A DNA stretch of 64,000 nt, from contig CAMPDV010001221.1 of assembly GCA_946699065.1 (NCBI GenBank), forward strand, positions 62,001 through 126,000. Direction: 5' to 3'. The DNA is from Loxodes magnus. Its lineage: Eukaryota; Ciliophora; Karyorelictea; Loxodida; Loxodidae. This document shows positions 48,281-59,299 of the stretch, piece after piece. The notes beneath the pieces are model-generated. The model was not told where the DNA came from and made no database searches. It worked only from the letters and a program-made list of their open reading frames with translations. A program made the position numbers and the translations under genes. Within the stretch, counting starts at the first letter, position 1; every line of letters begins with the position of its first letter.

Positions 48281-49512
48281 TAAAAAAAAAACTTTGATTA
48301 AAGTGCGCGTAGCACCACAATGGTGCGCAGCACTATAAAAAGTCAATTGAATACAAATTCTTACTCCAAGATCCCTTTTGGTAATAAATATTCCTCTATT
48401 ATTTCGTCAATCTCTTGTTATTCTTTTTCTTCCTTCTTCTACAGTATTTCACTATTTATTATTCTTCTTTTTACTATTCCCTCACTATAAGCCTTTTGAA
48501 TTTTATCTTATATTTTCATTTCATTATTATTTCTATATCTTTTTCTTTTTATTAAGTTTTTATATATTCAAATGAATTATCCTTTTCCAGCCCTATAATA
48601 TTTTCCAATTTCTTTCTTTCGATCAATTATTCCTTCTTGATATCCTTTTTTCCTCTGCTTTAAAATTGTACTTATATAGTCTTTTACTATTTAATCTACT
48701 TATATTCTATGTTTTATTTCTTATTTTCTTATAAATTTTTCGAATTTAGCCGTACCTCATACTACATCGAATAATTAAAGTCCTATTCAATTTAATTACA
48801 TTTCTTCTAAATTTCTTATGCACTTTTCTCTTCCATCACTGTATTCTTCACATTCTTCTATTATATGTCTTTCATCTTCTTTTGATTTACTGCACATCGG
48901 GCATTCGCTTTTTTCCACCAAATGTCTTTCTTTCAAGCAATCTTGACTTCCATTGCATCTTACTCTTAGTCTAAAAATATAGCATATTTCATCTTTTCTG
49001 TATTTGTTATATCTTAGATAATTTGCTGGTCCTTTAATATATTCATCAAATCAATACACTCTATATTATCATGTCGTTACCATTTAATCCATTCTCCATC
49101 TGTCTTCCATATTTGTACGATATTCTCATATTTTTTTACTAATGTTTTCTTTCCCTGTTTTATTATTGTTTCCGTCATCTATAAACAGCTCTACATCTTT
49201 GATTTATATCTCTTCTTTTATTAACGTACAATATTATTCAAATATAAAATTCTCTTCTCTATTTATCTCAAACATTATCCCATCCAATGTTTTCCCTTGA
49301 TTACCTATTAGTTTACTTCTTAACCTTAATGTTTTTTATCATAAATAATGTTTAAACTTCATAAATTGCAATTCGTGTTCCAAAATCTCATTTTGCACAC
49401 AAAATGGGGCATCCATTATTGCTCTCAGTGATCTTCTCTATAGAAATTCTAACTATTCCATTGTTTGTTTACCAATAAACTATTCACAATATGGAGCCAT
49501 TTCAGTACCATA
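48281..49512 (-). mobile_element. 5'-truncated LINE inserted in IR2
   Basis: The minus strand starts abruptly in the ORF2 thumb at LYGTEMAPYCEQF and stays in one frame: QLEFLQRRSLRAIMDAPFC, ILEHELQFMKFKHYLW, then the C-terminal Cys/His motif CPMCSKSKEDERHIIEEC. TGA encodes Trp in VTTWQYRVYWFDEY. A 3' untranslated part ends in the GC-rich hairpin at 48303-48333 and an A/T run. Truncation at the 5' end and an imperfect duplication of about ten bases (TTATAA-AAAA) at both ends are typical of target-primed insertion. The uninterrupted IR2 right arm shows the empty site. Confidence 0.85.
48303..48333 (-). repeat. GC-rich hairpin motif, copy 2 (LINE 3' end)
   Basis: GTGC-t-GCG-CACCA, loop TTG, TGGTG-cta-CGC-GCAC on the minus strand: a stem of about 12 pairs with one small bulge on each side. 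It lies at the very 3' end of the truncated LINE, where LINE reverse transcriptases of the stringent type recognise their RNA. Confidence 0.8.
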
Positions 49513-50844
49513 TAATAAAATTTAGAAAAATAAATAAAAATAAATAGTTATGTAAAAAATTTAGGATAGCAAGTATACTTTTTTCTATACAAATAGACTT
49601 TAAATAAGTTACTTAAAATCTATTTTAGTAAATTTTTATAAGGATTTAATAAATTTAATTAACTGCAGTAATTCATATTAGGTTATTGATAGTTAGTTAG
49701 TCGTTAATATACTGTCTTAAAAAAAGCAAATCATAAAAGATTAAAAAATAAATAATGTAGACTTTACTAATTATCAATACTAGATGTGATAGAACTAAAA
49801 GATTAATTTTTTATAAAGTTAACTGTATCAAGATAAATATGTTATAACAATTTGAAATCTATAATTCTATACAAATATAAAATAATTGCTGAAAAAATAC
49901 TAAAGAAGAAACAATTGAAAGAGATATCCTAAAATTAAAATTTATATATTTTTGATAGGAAATTTCTAATAATAGTTAGAAAATAAAACTAATATATACT
50001 TTTCATTTTTTCAAAATTTGAAATAGCGATTTATAAAATTAAATATGAAATTTCATTAGAAGGAGTTAAATAATTTTTAAGAGCAATAACTTTACCTATT
50101 ACAAATAATAAAACAAAATTTTAAGAAATTAGAGCAATTAATCAGATGAAGCAATTTAAGTTATCCAACCAATTTTTCATAGTTTTTAATATTTTATTTA
50201 AATTAATTTATTATTATTTTTTAGAGATTAAGGACAGTCTAACTTTCGCCGTGAGTAATACACTTAACAACCTTTTTACTGATATAACGGGAATATTCTG
50301 CTGATCATTTCTGCAAACAGAGACCACCATAGATACAAAAAAAGTTACTTTAATATGATAAATTTTGTTGATATTAGCCTAAATAATTTATATTTTTAAT
50401 TTTTAATTTATTAAAGATCATAAATCTGTTTTCTAATTTATAATTAGTTGTATTTAATAAAATAAAATGCTTATATTTAAACTGTTTGCTATTGGATTTA
50501 ATTTTATAAAATTTATGCTACTGCATAATTTTTGTAATAATAGTACTTATTTAGAAAGTTAAGTAATTTAAAAAAGTATATATTTGAATATTATTAATAA
50601 GATTATGCTTTAAATTAAATTTCATAAAGCTTTAATAAATAATTTTCTATTTACCATTAAAAATGCTAATTTATTATTTTTGTTAAATATAAGATAAAAT
50701 ATTTAAAACAATAAAATATATAAATCTAAAATTTAAAATGTTGATAATTATAATAACAGTTTTTAAATATTTCTAGTTATAATTAAACAATAATTGCATT
50801 ATATTATTTTTTCGTGGAGATTTTACGTTATAAATAATTAATTA

Positions 50845-51220
50845 ATTATTAACGTGGGTCTGCCATTATAGACTATCCACGGATTAATGCTTTAATAAAA
50901 TAGTCTTGATACTCTTTTCTCCTTGTTTTAATTCACAAATGTGAAAATTTTTTCTCTCTATTCTTGTGATTCTGTCTAAGGCCGGAGTTGAAATTCTTAA
51001 GGAATTCTCATTCTAGTACAGAAGTCAGTCTTGAGTATCTTCTATAGTTAAAAATCTTAGTTTATTTTTGCCTCAGCTATACCTTACTTTCCACCAAGCT
51101 CCTATCCAAGTTGACGGCATAGTGAATAGGAGAGCTTCTGAGGCGCAGACTACAGAATAAAACTCGCTTTTTCTGATATTGATTCTCAAGCTAGAGACTA
51201 GCTTAAGACTCACCGTCCAT
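50845..51220 (-). CDS. Basic protein, unknown
   Basis: From ATG 51220 the minus strand reads MDGESQASLQLENQYQKKRV, then SPIHYAVNLDRSLVESKV, RYSRLTSVLEWEFLKNFN, KKFSHLWIKTRRKEYQDYF and ends near SIMADPR, about 125 codons. Two of the Trp are TGA. GC content is well above the flanks. An AT-rich near-palindrome around TAATTAATTAATTA lies at its 3' end (about 50835-50850). Family not recognised; it lies inside the segment enclosed by IR2. Confidence 0.5.
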
Positions 51221-51229
51221 ATTTTGAAT

Positions 51230-52730
51230 TATATATAGTAATAAGCTTTAAAAAGATAACAGTAATAATTAAAATTCTTTATTTTATAACATTAAATAAA
51301 AATAATAATCCTTTTTATATATAATATTAAATTAAGAAATAAATAAATATTTAATATATTTTAAGAGATTAATTGCAACGCTTATTTATTATTATTTAGC
51401 ATTTTGTTTTATATCTTATTAAGAATGTTGCATCTTTATAAAGTAATTATTGATTATTTAATTTTTAAATATCATCAATAACTTATTTAAATTTTTCTTT
51501 TTCTTATTAATTCCTATTAGAAAATAAAGGTTATAAAGATAATTTTTTAATGATGATAACTTATATTTTAAAGATTATAAGATATTACATTATAAAAATA
51601 AAAATTATAAGAATATATTATTAATAATAAAATATTTAATCTTTTAACAATTGTTCTGTAAAATAAATTCAATAAATAAATGTTACTTCCTTTAATTGAT
51701 TATATTCAACTATCTTTAAGAGTATTTAAGCAAAGAAAGCAAAAAATACTCTATAATATCAAAGAAATTTTAGAAAAAATTAAGATTTAGCAAAAAAATT
51801 GATTCTTAATTCTATATTTTTGCTATTTAAAAAAGTAGTTAGAAATGAATAACTCTAAACTACGCTAAATAAATTACTAAAAATTTTCTAAAATATCTAA
51901 AAGAAATTTTCAATATAAATGAATATTTAAATCAAGGTATTTTAATTGAAAATTATAGATTTTGGAAATAAGTTTAAGTTTAAAAATAATTTTTATTTTA
52001 ATAATTTATTTTTATTTTCACAACATTTAAGAAGTATTTTCATCTTCTTTTAATGTAAAGTATCAAAAAGAAGTAAAAATCAATATTTCTTCTAATAAAA
52101 TTTATATTTAATGTTCGTTAAGAATATTTAAGTTATAAGATTAGTTATGCAATTACATTTAATTTTTATTAATTATTTGAACTGTTCAAACATTTTCACT
52201 ATTTTTTAATTATTTTGAAATTTTAAAATTGCTAGATGATTTCGCATAAAAATTAGAAAAATCTATAAATATTACTATCTAGAAATAGAAAGTTGCTTTA
52301 TTGATAAAAAATCATACTTAAAGATGTTTCAAATTTTATAATATTTATATAAAATTACAAATTAATAGAATAAAATAAACAATGAAAACGATAAGTAAGT
52401 AAGAAAATAAATAATTTATAGCCAATTTGATAAAAACTAATATAATAGGTTTATATATAACTAAAAAAATATTTTTGAGTTAAAATTAATAAAAGTGTAT
52501 ATCTTAATGATATTTAATATCTACATGTGAAAATAATAAAGTTTAGAATAGCGAGAATGAAATTCTATATAATTAGATCGAATTAATATAATTTTAAATA
52601 TTAATTAGTTAAGGTGTATATTTATCAATATAAAAGTAAAAAATTGTCAAAGAAAATAATAAAATTTGAATAAAAATTATTTTAGTTAAGATAATTAAAG
52701 TGATATTTCTATTATTAGGTTTAACACTGA
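51230..52730. other. AT-rich spacer
   Basis: Extremely AT-rich; nothing recognisable. Confidence 0.5.
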
Positions 52731-52739
52731 TATGTTTAT

Positions 52740-53350
52740 AAGTTGTTTTATGAGATGATAGGATTGTTTTATGCGATCATAGAATCATTGCAGTTTTCTT
52801 AAGAGCTCACTTCTTCTGTTGCGTAACAGCTAGCACAATTTTAACATTCTTGATCACAAGAATCTTGCTTCAAACTCATTTTAGCACAAACATTTTTTTT
52901 CTCTTATTTTTTGAGCATTTACTATATCTAATAGTAATTAATCTCCACTCTGTATATTTTTCTTTTAGATCTTTCCTTCTGGAGAGCAATATGTTTTAGT
53001 TATATTATTTTTATATCTTTTAGGTATTTAATTCTTGCTTCTTCTAAAAATATGCCCAATCTTCTAACAGTAGAAACAACTTGTTATACAATTCTTTGAG
53101 TCACAACCTATTTTTTGACATTTTTAGACATTTTTAGACATTTTTTGACGCTTTCAAAGTTTTAGAATTTTTTCCGTTTTGAAAGAGTTTTTGTATTCTG
53201 TTCTTCAATTTCTATAGGATCGTTATTGGGATAGTGATGGAAAACGAGTTATACATAGCTGCTTAGTTTAATAATTTTTTTTTCCAGTTCTTAATTAACT
53301 CGCAATATTGAAGCTTTGCTTTAATTTCAGTTTTTAATCATTTATTTTCA
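52740..53350 (-). mobile_element. ORF1-type CCHC element, fossil copy 8
   Basis: The minus strand gives a basic protein with knuckle CFYCQKIGHIFRRSK (C-2-C-4-H, last Cys lost), followed by the tail YCSPEGKIQKKNIQSGDQ, which matches the 20-kb sequence. Just upstream of the knuckle a small tandem repeat (units like GACATTTTTA, about 53.12-53.15 kb) encodes repeated KCQKCQK. Old, with breaks. Confidence 0.6.
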
Positions 53351-53359
53351 TTTAATATT

Positions 53360-54320
53360 TGTTGTATAGTATAGGTTAGAGAATTGATTTGTTAATTTAA
53401 GTCTTTGAATTTTTGCTAATTTTTTTTATTTTCTTCAAGGAAATAAATTTTAATGAGCAATTTAAATTAGTTGATATACTTTTAAAATTAATTTTTAATA
53501 ACAAAATTTAATAATTATAATTATTTAAACAATATATTCTAATAAAAATAAATATAGGATAAATGAAGAATTTGTAATTATAAAATCGTTAATACTTTCT
53601 TAATTTTTTAAGAAACTTCTAAACTTTTAGCTGAAATTAATCTTGAATCTTAAAAATTATTAAAAGAAAGAAAAGAGATATTTCACTTAGTTTTGAGATA
53701 TTTAAAATTAAAAATTTTAGATTATTTTAGAGTTTTTTTACTTTGAATTGATTTGATTTTTTTATTAAATAAATTTTATTTAAAAAATTTATGTTTTTTG
53801 TTTTTTAAATTAAAATGTTTTTCTTTTGAATCTTTTTAAAATCATATTTACGATATCTTATAATAAGTTAGTAAGTTTTTTATGTTCATCAAATAGACTG
53901 ATTTTCTATCTTTGAGATATATTTTTTACAACTTTATAAAAGAATATATTTACTTATGAAAAAAATTTTCAACAATATATTGTAATTAAAACTAAATTAC
54001 TTGCAATTATAATATTTTTTACCTTTTTAATTTTTTAATTTTTTAATTTTCAAAATTTTTTCTTTCTTATAGCTTTATATTTATTCTTCTATAAATTTTT
54101 TATAAAAAACACTTTTTTTATATTTTCTTTTAACTTTACGTTTTTTAAATATTATTCAATTAAGAGAATTTTATTCCTTTTTTCGTTTCTTGATTTTAGG
54201 TTTGATTTAATTTGTAAATTTGTACATTTGTAAATTTTTACTTTTTATCTTTGTAATGCTACTTAATATTTTTAAAATTATTAAGGAATTTAAGCTTTAC
54301 TAAATTAAAATTAAAGTCAG
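53360..54320. other. AT-rich spacer
   Basis: Very AT-rich with T-runs; nothing recognisable. Confidence 0.45.
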
Positions 54321-54329
54321 CAAAAAGTT

Positions 54330-54580
54330 TAAGTTCAACTCAAAAAACAATTTATTAGGATTTTTATGTGATTTTCAATCCACAAATACAATCCGAGATT
54401 TAAAATGTTCCTTATGTTCTAATTAAATTATCTTCTGAGAGATCCAACTTCTTCCGGTAATAAGTTTTAATATTATTGAGAGTTAACTACTCCCTCCAAC
54501 TTGGATCGAATGCAACAGAAAAATTATTTTCTAAATTTTTCCATAAAGATATAAGGACCCACTTTAGCTCAATATGAAAT
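54330..54580 (-). CDS. Coding island, unknown
   Basis: The minus strand reads GKIQKIIFLLHSIQVGG, LSIILKLITGRSWISQKIIQ and RIVFVDWKSHKNPNKLFFE in one frame, GC-richer than the flanks, with one TGA as Trp. It may be an exon, a germline segment between AT-rich DNA, or debris. Confidence 0.3.
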
Positions 54581-55019
54581 TTTAAAACTTAAATAAATGA
54601 AGTTATATGTTTAATAGAAGAAGTCTTAATATCATAATTTTAATATCTAATTCTTAAAATTTATATTATATTTGGAGATAAAAAAATAGCTAATTCTGTA
54701 AATTTTATATCTTTTACTTAAAGCCAAAATAAATGCTAATTATATTTGTAAAATATTTTAAATTTATGAAGTTTTATCTAATACTTTAGTATGACTAAAA
54801 TAAAAATAGAAAATAATATGAAAAATTAAGATTACTTATTTGCTTTCTCTTAGTATGAAAATCTAAATTTTTTTTTTAATTAACCTGTTAACAAAAGGAA
54901 TAAAAATTAAACATATAAATAGTATTAGATATATAATTTTGTAATTAAAGTAATAAATAGAGCATTGAAAATATATTTAAAAAATTAACTTCTAATCACA
55001 ATCAGAAAATTTATAAAAA

Positions 55020-55230
55020 ATTTATAAGTCATAAAGTAGACCTAGAAGATGCATTATCTAAACTGGAAGATCTAATCTTTCTAAATGGATTTTAATTTCT
55101 GATAGGGTGATGCTAGATATATTGAAATTTTCAAGAGCATACACATTATCAAAATACTGAACTCAAGATTGTTGCTTGGTAGAAAATTCATTAAAAAATT
55201 CGAATAAATTAGTAAGTGACTTAAATAAAT
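55020..55230 (+). CDS. Coding island, unknown
   Basis: The plus strand reads KVDLEDALSKLEDLIFLNG, then WNFQEHTHYQNTELKIVAW, with TGA as Trp. It stops where the DNA becomes AT-rich on both sides. Confidence 0.3.
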
Positions 55231-55239
55231 TTTCAAACA

Positions 55240-55980
55240 ATTTTAACTTATTTAAGTATATGCTAATAAATTAATGGAAATATATAAATAAGAAATTTAT
55301 GAGCATAAGCAAATTTTGTGCATGCTAAAAGATATTATCAAATTTAATTAAATAAATATATATAAAATTTAATTTTGATTTATACTAGATAAAAATTGTT
55401 TATTAATTTTTTCTTTTAATTCAATTTTTATGTCTAATAAAATTTTTATATACGTATATTTTCTATATTTTAGTATTATGAATTTATAATAAATTAGAAT
55501 TTAATTTTTTTTAAATATAATGAATACTTAACAATATGCTAAATACCATTACATTATATTATTTCGGTATTTAATTAAATTAATAAAAATTTAAATATTT
55601 TTTAGATTAAATCTTCTTTTACTTTAATAATTTTTGCTTCTGATTTAATTTCCTATTTTTTCATTTTATAATAAAATAATTTAATAGTAAATAACATTTG
55701 ACAGCTCTTATTAATAAAGAAAATTTAAGATGTATAAAAAAATAATTTTATAATTGTATCCATATTTTCCATTTTGGTATTTTTAGTAGGTCTGCTATAA
55801 TTTTTTAATTATTTGTATCTTAATTATATTTTTATGAAATTTTTTTGTAATGAGAATTCTTTTTAGAAGATGAAGTAGGATGAAATAAGATGCATGAGAA
55901 AATTAAAATTTTGTAAAAGCTTTTTTATATTAAAATTTTTTTAAAACAATTTTGAAAATTCTTCAGTTTTTAGTTCATTT
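55240..55980. other. AT-rich spacer
   Basis: AT-rich DNA between two coding islands; nothing else seen. Confidence 0.45.
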
Positions 55981-55989
55981 TTTATTTTT

Positions 55990-56200
55990 AAGATTAAAGT
56001 ATCATCGAGTAAGAAATTTTAGTATTTGTAATCCATAAAACGACTTATTACATCTAATTTCCTCTTTTTAATCTTATTTTCTCACTTCCGAGAAAAATCC
56101 TCGTAAAAAGTTGGATATCATTCTCCTAAAATAGATTAATATTATTTTGTATCTTCTGACGCATTACCTTCTAAACTGACTAATGTTGTTAAAAAAAAGG
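55990..56200 (-). CDS. Coding island, unknown
   Basis: The minus strand reads VMRQKIQNNINLFQENDIQL, FTRIFLGSEKIRLKRGN and QVVLWITNTKISYSMIL in one frame. It is on the same strand as the island at 54.33-54.58 kb and may be an upstream exon of the same gene. Confidence 0.3.
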
Positions 56201-56209
56201 CAATTAAAA

Positions 56210-57180
56210 AAATAAAATAAGATAATATTCTAGTTTCTTTTTAATATAAAAAGAAAATCCTAATTCAATGGTAAATTTTATTTAATAGATATAATTTATT
56301 TTCATTATTATTTTTAGCTATATTAATAAAATAATTATTTTCGTTTCTTATTTTTAGATCTAAAGGAGCAATAATGCTACTTTGATTTTATTTGAGATTT
56401 AAAATTTAATATTTCTAGTTTTTAGAACAAATATTTATTAATTTTGGATATTATTTTTCTTTGAGTTTTAGAAAGTTAATTTGAAGTGCAAATGATACTT
56501 CTTTAAATTAAATATGTTTATTAGCTTATCAATAATAAAATTTGGTTAACTCAATAATATCATATTTCATTTTCTGTTTGCAACGAAATCTATCTTTATA
56601 TTTTTTTCAAGTTTTTTTAATATTTTTTTCATGTTGAATAAAATTAATTTTAATATTCTTATAACAGATTAAACCATTTTTAAATAAATTGGTTGCTATT
56701 TTTTTAAGAATTTTTTATTTCAAATGAAAGTTAAAAACAATTAGTTAAAAAGATCGTATATATCCTTTTTTATTAAGAAACATACAGATAATATAAAATA
56801 GATAAATAATTAAAATAATAATTAAGTTATATATTTCTAATTAAAAACTTGTTTTCTAAATATTAAACTTGACAACTTTTTTTTAAATTCTAATAAATTT
56901 TAAATATTTTTTATAAAAATATAATTTTTCTAGTTATTTACATATAATATTGATATTTTTAAATTTTATCATTAAGGTTTTTAAGATTAATTAATAAATT
57001 AGCTGCTGAATTTTTTAAGAATATACAGATTAAACTTTTAATTAAGATATTAGTTTTGCAATTAAAATATTTTCTTATTTCTTATAATAAAATTAAAAAA
57101 TTTAATTTAATTTCTTAAATATATCTTTGTCTTTTAGTTTTTTTAATATATCTAATTATTATGTTAGCTAGGCCTTAATT
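56210..57180. other. AT-rich spacer
   Basis: AT-rich DNA, nothing recognisable. Confidence 0.45.
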
Positions 57181-57192
57181 TCTAAGTATTAG

Positions 57193-57350
57193 ATGAGAAA
57201 AAAGCAATTTATAAGGATCTACGACTTGGAAACGCAAGATGAATAGATGAATATAACATTGAAAATTTCTGATAAGGAAAATTTTGTAAACTCTAATATG
57301 TGATAAACCAAACAAGTATGACACTACAATAATAAATTATGTAATTATTG
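57193..57350 (+). CDS. Coding island, unknown
   Basis: ATG at 57193: MRKKQFIRIYDLETQDEQ, then ITLKISDKENFVNSNMW, with TGA as Trp. It is short and fades into AT-rich DNA. Confidence 0.3.
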
Positions 57351-57879
57351 CTATAAATAAAAAAATTATTTTATAATTAAATCTAATTTTAGTTGTTCAG
57401 ATAATTTAATTATATTATTATATTCTCATTTTTTTTTTAATTTTTTTAAATTAACATATCAGAAAAGAGAAAAATCAAAAGTTAATTTGAGTTATATCAA
57501 TTTTTTTTGAATGAAAATTTTAAAAAAATAGTAATACTTTAAAAAACATTAAATTAAAGTAATATAAATATTCTTTAAATTTTTAACCAAAAAATGAAAT
57601 AGTTTATTCATTACCTACTTAAAAAAATGTAAATTATATTTATTAAAAAGATTTTAATTTGATAAATACTAAAATAAAATTACAGAAATATTTAAAAACT
57701 ATAGCAATAATTAAATAACGTTATTAAAGTTATTGCGTAATAATTCTAAAAGCAAAAATAAATATTTATATTTTAAAATAAAATACCAATAATAAAAACA
57801 TAAACTATATCTAATTTTATTAATTTTAATAATTTAGAATATTTAAGAAGATAATAATCATATTATAAATTTTTATTGT

Positions 57880-58130
57880 GCAGAAGCAAAGGAATAAAGG
57901 GACTCAAGAGTAAAAGGGAAGAAATAAGAAGAAGCATGATTGAGTCGAACATGTTGAAACTATAGCAAGGAAATTTTAAAATCAAGAAAGAAGCGATAAC
58001 GGCCAAGACAGGTAAAAAGAGGAAAAGAAATCTGAAAAAGTCCAGGTTTCAAATTTCGAAAAAATATTATGTCTTAAACATTTTTATTCAACTGCAGAAA
58101 GCTGAAAACATTGTCTTCCGAAATAAGCTG
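57880..58130 (+). CDS. Conserved-tail family member
   Basis: The plus strand reads KQRNKGTQEQKGRNKKKHDW and RSDNGQDRQKEEKKSEK, then the family tail VQVSNFEKILCLKHF. The DNA block (GTCCAGGTTTCAAATTTCG) is homologous to those at 9.94 and 14.77 kb but more diverged. It is basic and Lys/Gln-rich; function unknown. Confidence 0.4.
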
Positions 58131-58845
58131 ATATACCTCATAATGGAAAATTTTATTTTAATAGCATATTATTATTATAAATTTTATTATGAATATAAAA
58201 AATTTTAATACCAATAAAATGAAATATCTTAATTTAATTAAAATTAAAAAAAAGTTAATTTTGCAATAATAAAATGTCTTTAGATTATTTTATCAGAAAG
58301 ATTTAAAATAATATAAAAATAAAAGAGCAAATATTTAAAAATTTTAACTTAAGATATTTAATTTATTCAAATTGAGTGTTTTTCAATAAAAATAAACAAA
58401 GATGAAAATAGATAATATTGCTAATTAATATATTCGTAATAAATATTTTTTGTTATCAAACTTTTAATAATTTAATAATTAAAAAATAAAAAAATAAAAA
58501 AAAACTTAGGAAATAATAATATCATTAATTATAAAAGTTATTTATTATAAACATTTATTTATATATAAAAAAATGAATTAAATTTATGAATAAATTTAGT
58601 AAATATCTAATTTAATTTTTTACTTATATAAATCTTAATTTAATTATATAGACATAATTATGTTTAGTAAAAACTAAAATTTTATTGAAAAATATAGTCG
58701 TTTTCAACTAAAAAGATTCAAAGAAAGAATTTAGACTAGTTATTCACAAAAAGATTATTAAAATATAAATTATTTAATTAGTATCAATTTATTAAATTTT
58801 TCTTTAAAACCGCCATAGTTGTTTGAAGGTGAACAACAAGGTCAT

Positions 58846-59130
58846 CTTCATCAGAGGTTGGGGAAGTTAAGTACCCATAATCGACTTTATGTCTTCCTCT
58901 GCTTTGGTTTGACCTCAAGACATAAGATTCTTAGGCCTTCGGCACTGGCTTAGTTTAAATTTAATTTAATTCTGGAACGAAAAAGAAATAATATTGCGAG
59001 CTTCATCAGAAGTGGGGAATTTAAGTACCCATAATTGACACATGTCATCCTCTGCTTTGGTGATGCAATGAGACACAATCCTGCCATGTCCTTGGACCTC
59101 CAGCAAGTATTAAAGATTACGAGTATTCTA
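58846..59130 (+). repeat. Two tandem units, period 155 bp
   Basis: CTTCATCAGAGG at 58846 recurs as CTTCATCAGAAG at 59001. After each come the same blocks, GTACCCATAAT then CCTCTGCTTTGG. The units are GC-rich and differ by small indels that are not multiples of three, so they are more likely structural or RNA-like than coding. Confidence 0.7.
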
Positions 59131-59137
59131 AAATTAT

Positions 59138-59250
59138 ATCAGTATTGAACATTTTTATCAGTACTGAATAATTATACCAGTATTGAACAAGTTTTATCAG
59201 TATCTGATAATTTTATCAGTAAGAAACATTCTTGTCAGTATGAAACATTT
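59138..59250 (+). repeat. 19-bp tandem repeat
   Basis: Six degenerate units of the type ATCAGTATTGAACATTTTT, placed between the 155-bp repeat and the hairpin. Confidence 0.8.
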
Positions 59251-59258
59251 TTTTTAAA

Positions 59259-59290
59259 GAGCTGCGCACCAACGAGAGTGCTACGCGCTC
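59259..59290 (+). repeat. GC-rich hairpin motif, copy 3
   Basis: GAGC-t-GCG-CAC...GTG-cta-CGC-GCTC on the plus strand. The outer stem pair is GAGC/GCTC here against GTGC/GCAC at 48.3 kb, so both sides changed together. TATAATCAAA follows, as at the other copies. Confidence 0.75.
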
Positions 59291-59299
59291 TATAATCAA

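Larger units (their letters stand above)
48080..50325 (+). repeat. Inverted repeat IR2, left arm (interrupted)
   Basis: The reverse complement matches 62400-63417 in two blocks, 48080-48280 and about 49512-50325, with a LINE fragment between them that the right arm lacks. Identity is high, above nine in ten in the GC-richer inner part (CTGATCATTTCTGCAAACAG and neighbours). The outer edge is ATTATAAAATAGCTTCTTTA. Confidence 0.85.

Noticed and set aside
50990-51030. Resemblance of GTTGAAATTCTTAAGGA to a small-subunit rRNA segment
   Set aside because: The match is short and nothing else around it follows rRNA; the opposite strand gives a clean protein frame.
58880-58960. tRNA-like promoter boxes in the 155-bp repeat (GGTTTGACCTC, TGGCTTAGTT)
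   Set aside because: The B-box-like block comes before the A-box-like block and no cloverleaf can be drawn, so no tRNA or tRNA-derived head is claimed.
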